Assembly (NCBI GenBank): GCA_009746045.1
Contig: RPFO01000041.1
Location: forward strand, 1,538,783 to 1,602,782
Length of the DNA stretch: 64,000 bases
Origin: Mesostigma viride
Taxonomy: Eukaryota; Streptophyta; Mesostigmatophyceae; Mesostigmatales; Mesostigmataceae
Direction of reading: 5' to 3'
Shown: positions 63,438-64,000 of the stretch, piece after piece
Numbering within the stretch: the stretch's first letter is position 1
Layout: each line of letters begins with the position of its first letter
Translations under genes and position numbers: made by a program
Notes under the pieces: generated by a model
Database searches by the model: none
What the model was told of the DNA's origin: nothing
The model's input: the letters and a program-made list of their open reading frames with translations, nothing else

Positions 63438-64000
63438 AGTTAGCATATTGGTGATGCAATATGCTAAGCATATCATACTTGAAGTGGCCTTTCCAACGCC
63501 GTGCTAGACGCCTCATTTGGACAAGGAACTTGAGAGTTATCAAGTCCCGAAGTAATGCCGCCGGACGCTACAGCAGTACCAGGACTAAGGACACGTGAGG
63601 GACAGGGCACGTGGCAGTGTTGGGTGAACCATCACACGTTACGTGTCACAGGACCGACTGTCACTAGGAGGTACTGTGGTCAATATTGGTTGATGGTACC
63701 AAGAATGTCACAGGACTTCAGGACTGGCAGTCCTGCAGGCCTGGGATGGACGGGTACTTGTCATGACGGATAAATCCAGAGCGTTACTGTCATTCATGGA
63801 AGGACAGACGTCCTGGATTGATGCAACCAAGGAAATTGACAGTGGCGGACCTGCCAAGGCGTGCAAGGCCTGGCAGCAATGGTGAGACCTAGAAAGGCTC
63901 GGACACAGCAGTGGCCAAGCGTCTTTTCCCAACACCGTCCGTGGGTACTGCCGCCTCAGGCTAGTGACCACAGGGTAGTGAGGCAACTGTGGTAAAGGTT
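63438..64000 (+). repeat. 3' LTR of copia C (partial at window edge)
   Basis: Matches 49272 onward from its first base (AGTTAGCATATTGG) and is cut by the window end after 563 of about 644 bases. It is preceded by AAAGGGTTGG, the remainder of the polypurine tract. Confidence 0.9.

Larger units (their letters stand above)
31298..64000 (-). mobile_element. Ty1/copia-like element A, broken by B, E2 and C, continuing off the right edge
   Basis: Read on the minus strand from the right: Gag C-terminus (49271-48909), in-frame TGA, linker, integrase (48573-47760 and 46019-45784), protease-like and RT/RNase H (34998-32744), 3' UTR, polypurine tract, 3' LTR (31996-31298). The gaps are occupied by E2, B and C. 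The 5' LTR and Gag N-terminus must lie right of the window, beyond copia C. It is the oldest copia layer here, because the others sit inside it. Confidence 0.8.
49272..64000 (+). mobile_element. Ty1/copia-like element C, runs off right edge in its 3' LTR
   Basis: 5' LTR (49272-49915), ORF0, gag, pol and a 3' UTR containing a 6.6-kb foldback-like insertion, then the 3' LTR from 63438. By eye C is closer to B than to A. It is inserted in the gag of A. Single frameshifts in gag and pol show it is defective. Confidence 0.88.

Overview
The window is eukaryotic and consists almost entirely of nested transposable elements. I see no complete, confidently host-encoded gene, no rRNA, no intact tRNA gene and no CRISPR array. 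The mix of a chromodomain-bearing Ty3/gypsy element, divergent Ty1/copia elements, an APE-type LINE, TTAA-flanked DNA elements, and PHD-finger and Tudor-like ORFs would fit a green alga or another plant-lineage protist. The sequence does not settle the species, and this assignment is weak.

Layout, left to right. 1-1198: 5' part of a minus-strand copia element (A'), inserted into the gag of a plus-strand Ty3/gypsy chromovirus (gypsy-1, 1199-15440). Gypsy-1 carries three insertions: a 785-bp TIR element (3454-4238), a 1.7-kb element in a palindromic site (E1, 8397-10113) and a TTAA element (T1, 10182-12449). It also has an unrecognised third ORF between pol and its 3' LTR (14858-15440). 15441-16075: unassigned, with repeated CTCAGGA-type motifs. 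16076-27905: a minus-strand gypsy element (gypsy-2) with its 5' LTR at 27191-27905, split by a LINE (16197-21878) with a perfect 12-bp target duplication. A second copy of the 785-bp TIR element sits inside that LINE. 27906-28303 and 30263-31297 are unassigned islands around a TTAA element (T2).

31298 to beyond the right edge: minus-strand copia element A, broken by copia B (34999-45783, plus), by the palindrome-site element E2 (46040-47739) and by copia C (49272 to beyond 64000, plus). B carries TTAA element T3, which has a PHD-finger ORF. C carries a foldback-like element (56795-63426). Its inverted arms are 173-bp satellites around a divergent PHD/Tudor ORF pair that is separated by a six-copy 109-bp array.

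The most notable system is the copia group A/B/C. These elements share an ORF upstream of Gag and an in-frame UGA-CU(A/U) between Gag and Pol. Their domain order is Gag-IN-protease-like-RT-RNase H, with DTN in place of DTG and HGDD in place of YVDD. Their LTRs end in AGTTA...TAACT. In the 3' UTR they carry a tRNA T-arm-like hairpin, then GGRACTCA, then a 10-11-nt sequence complementary to the bases just downstream of the 5' LTR. The complement changes together with its target in all three families. This suggests an element-encoded primer or genome-cyclisation signal. All autonomous elements here carry frameshifts or stops, so the locus looks like degenerate TE-rich chromatin.
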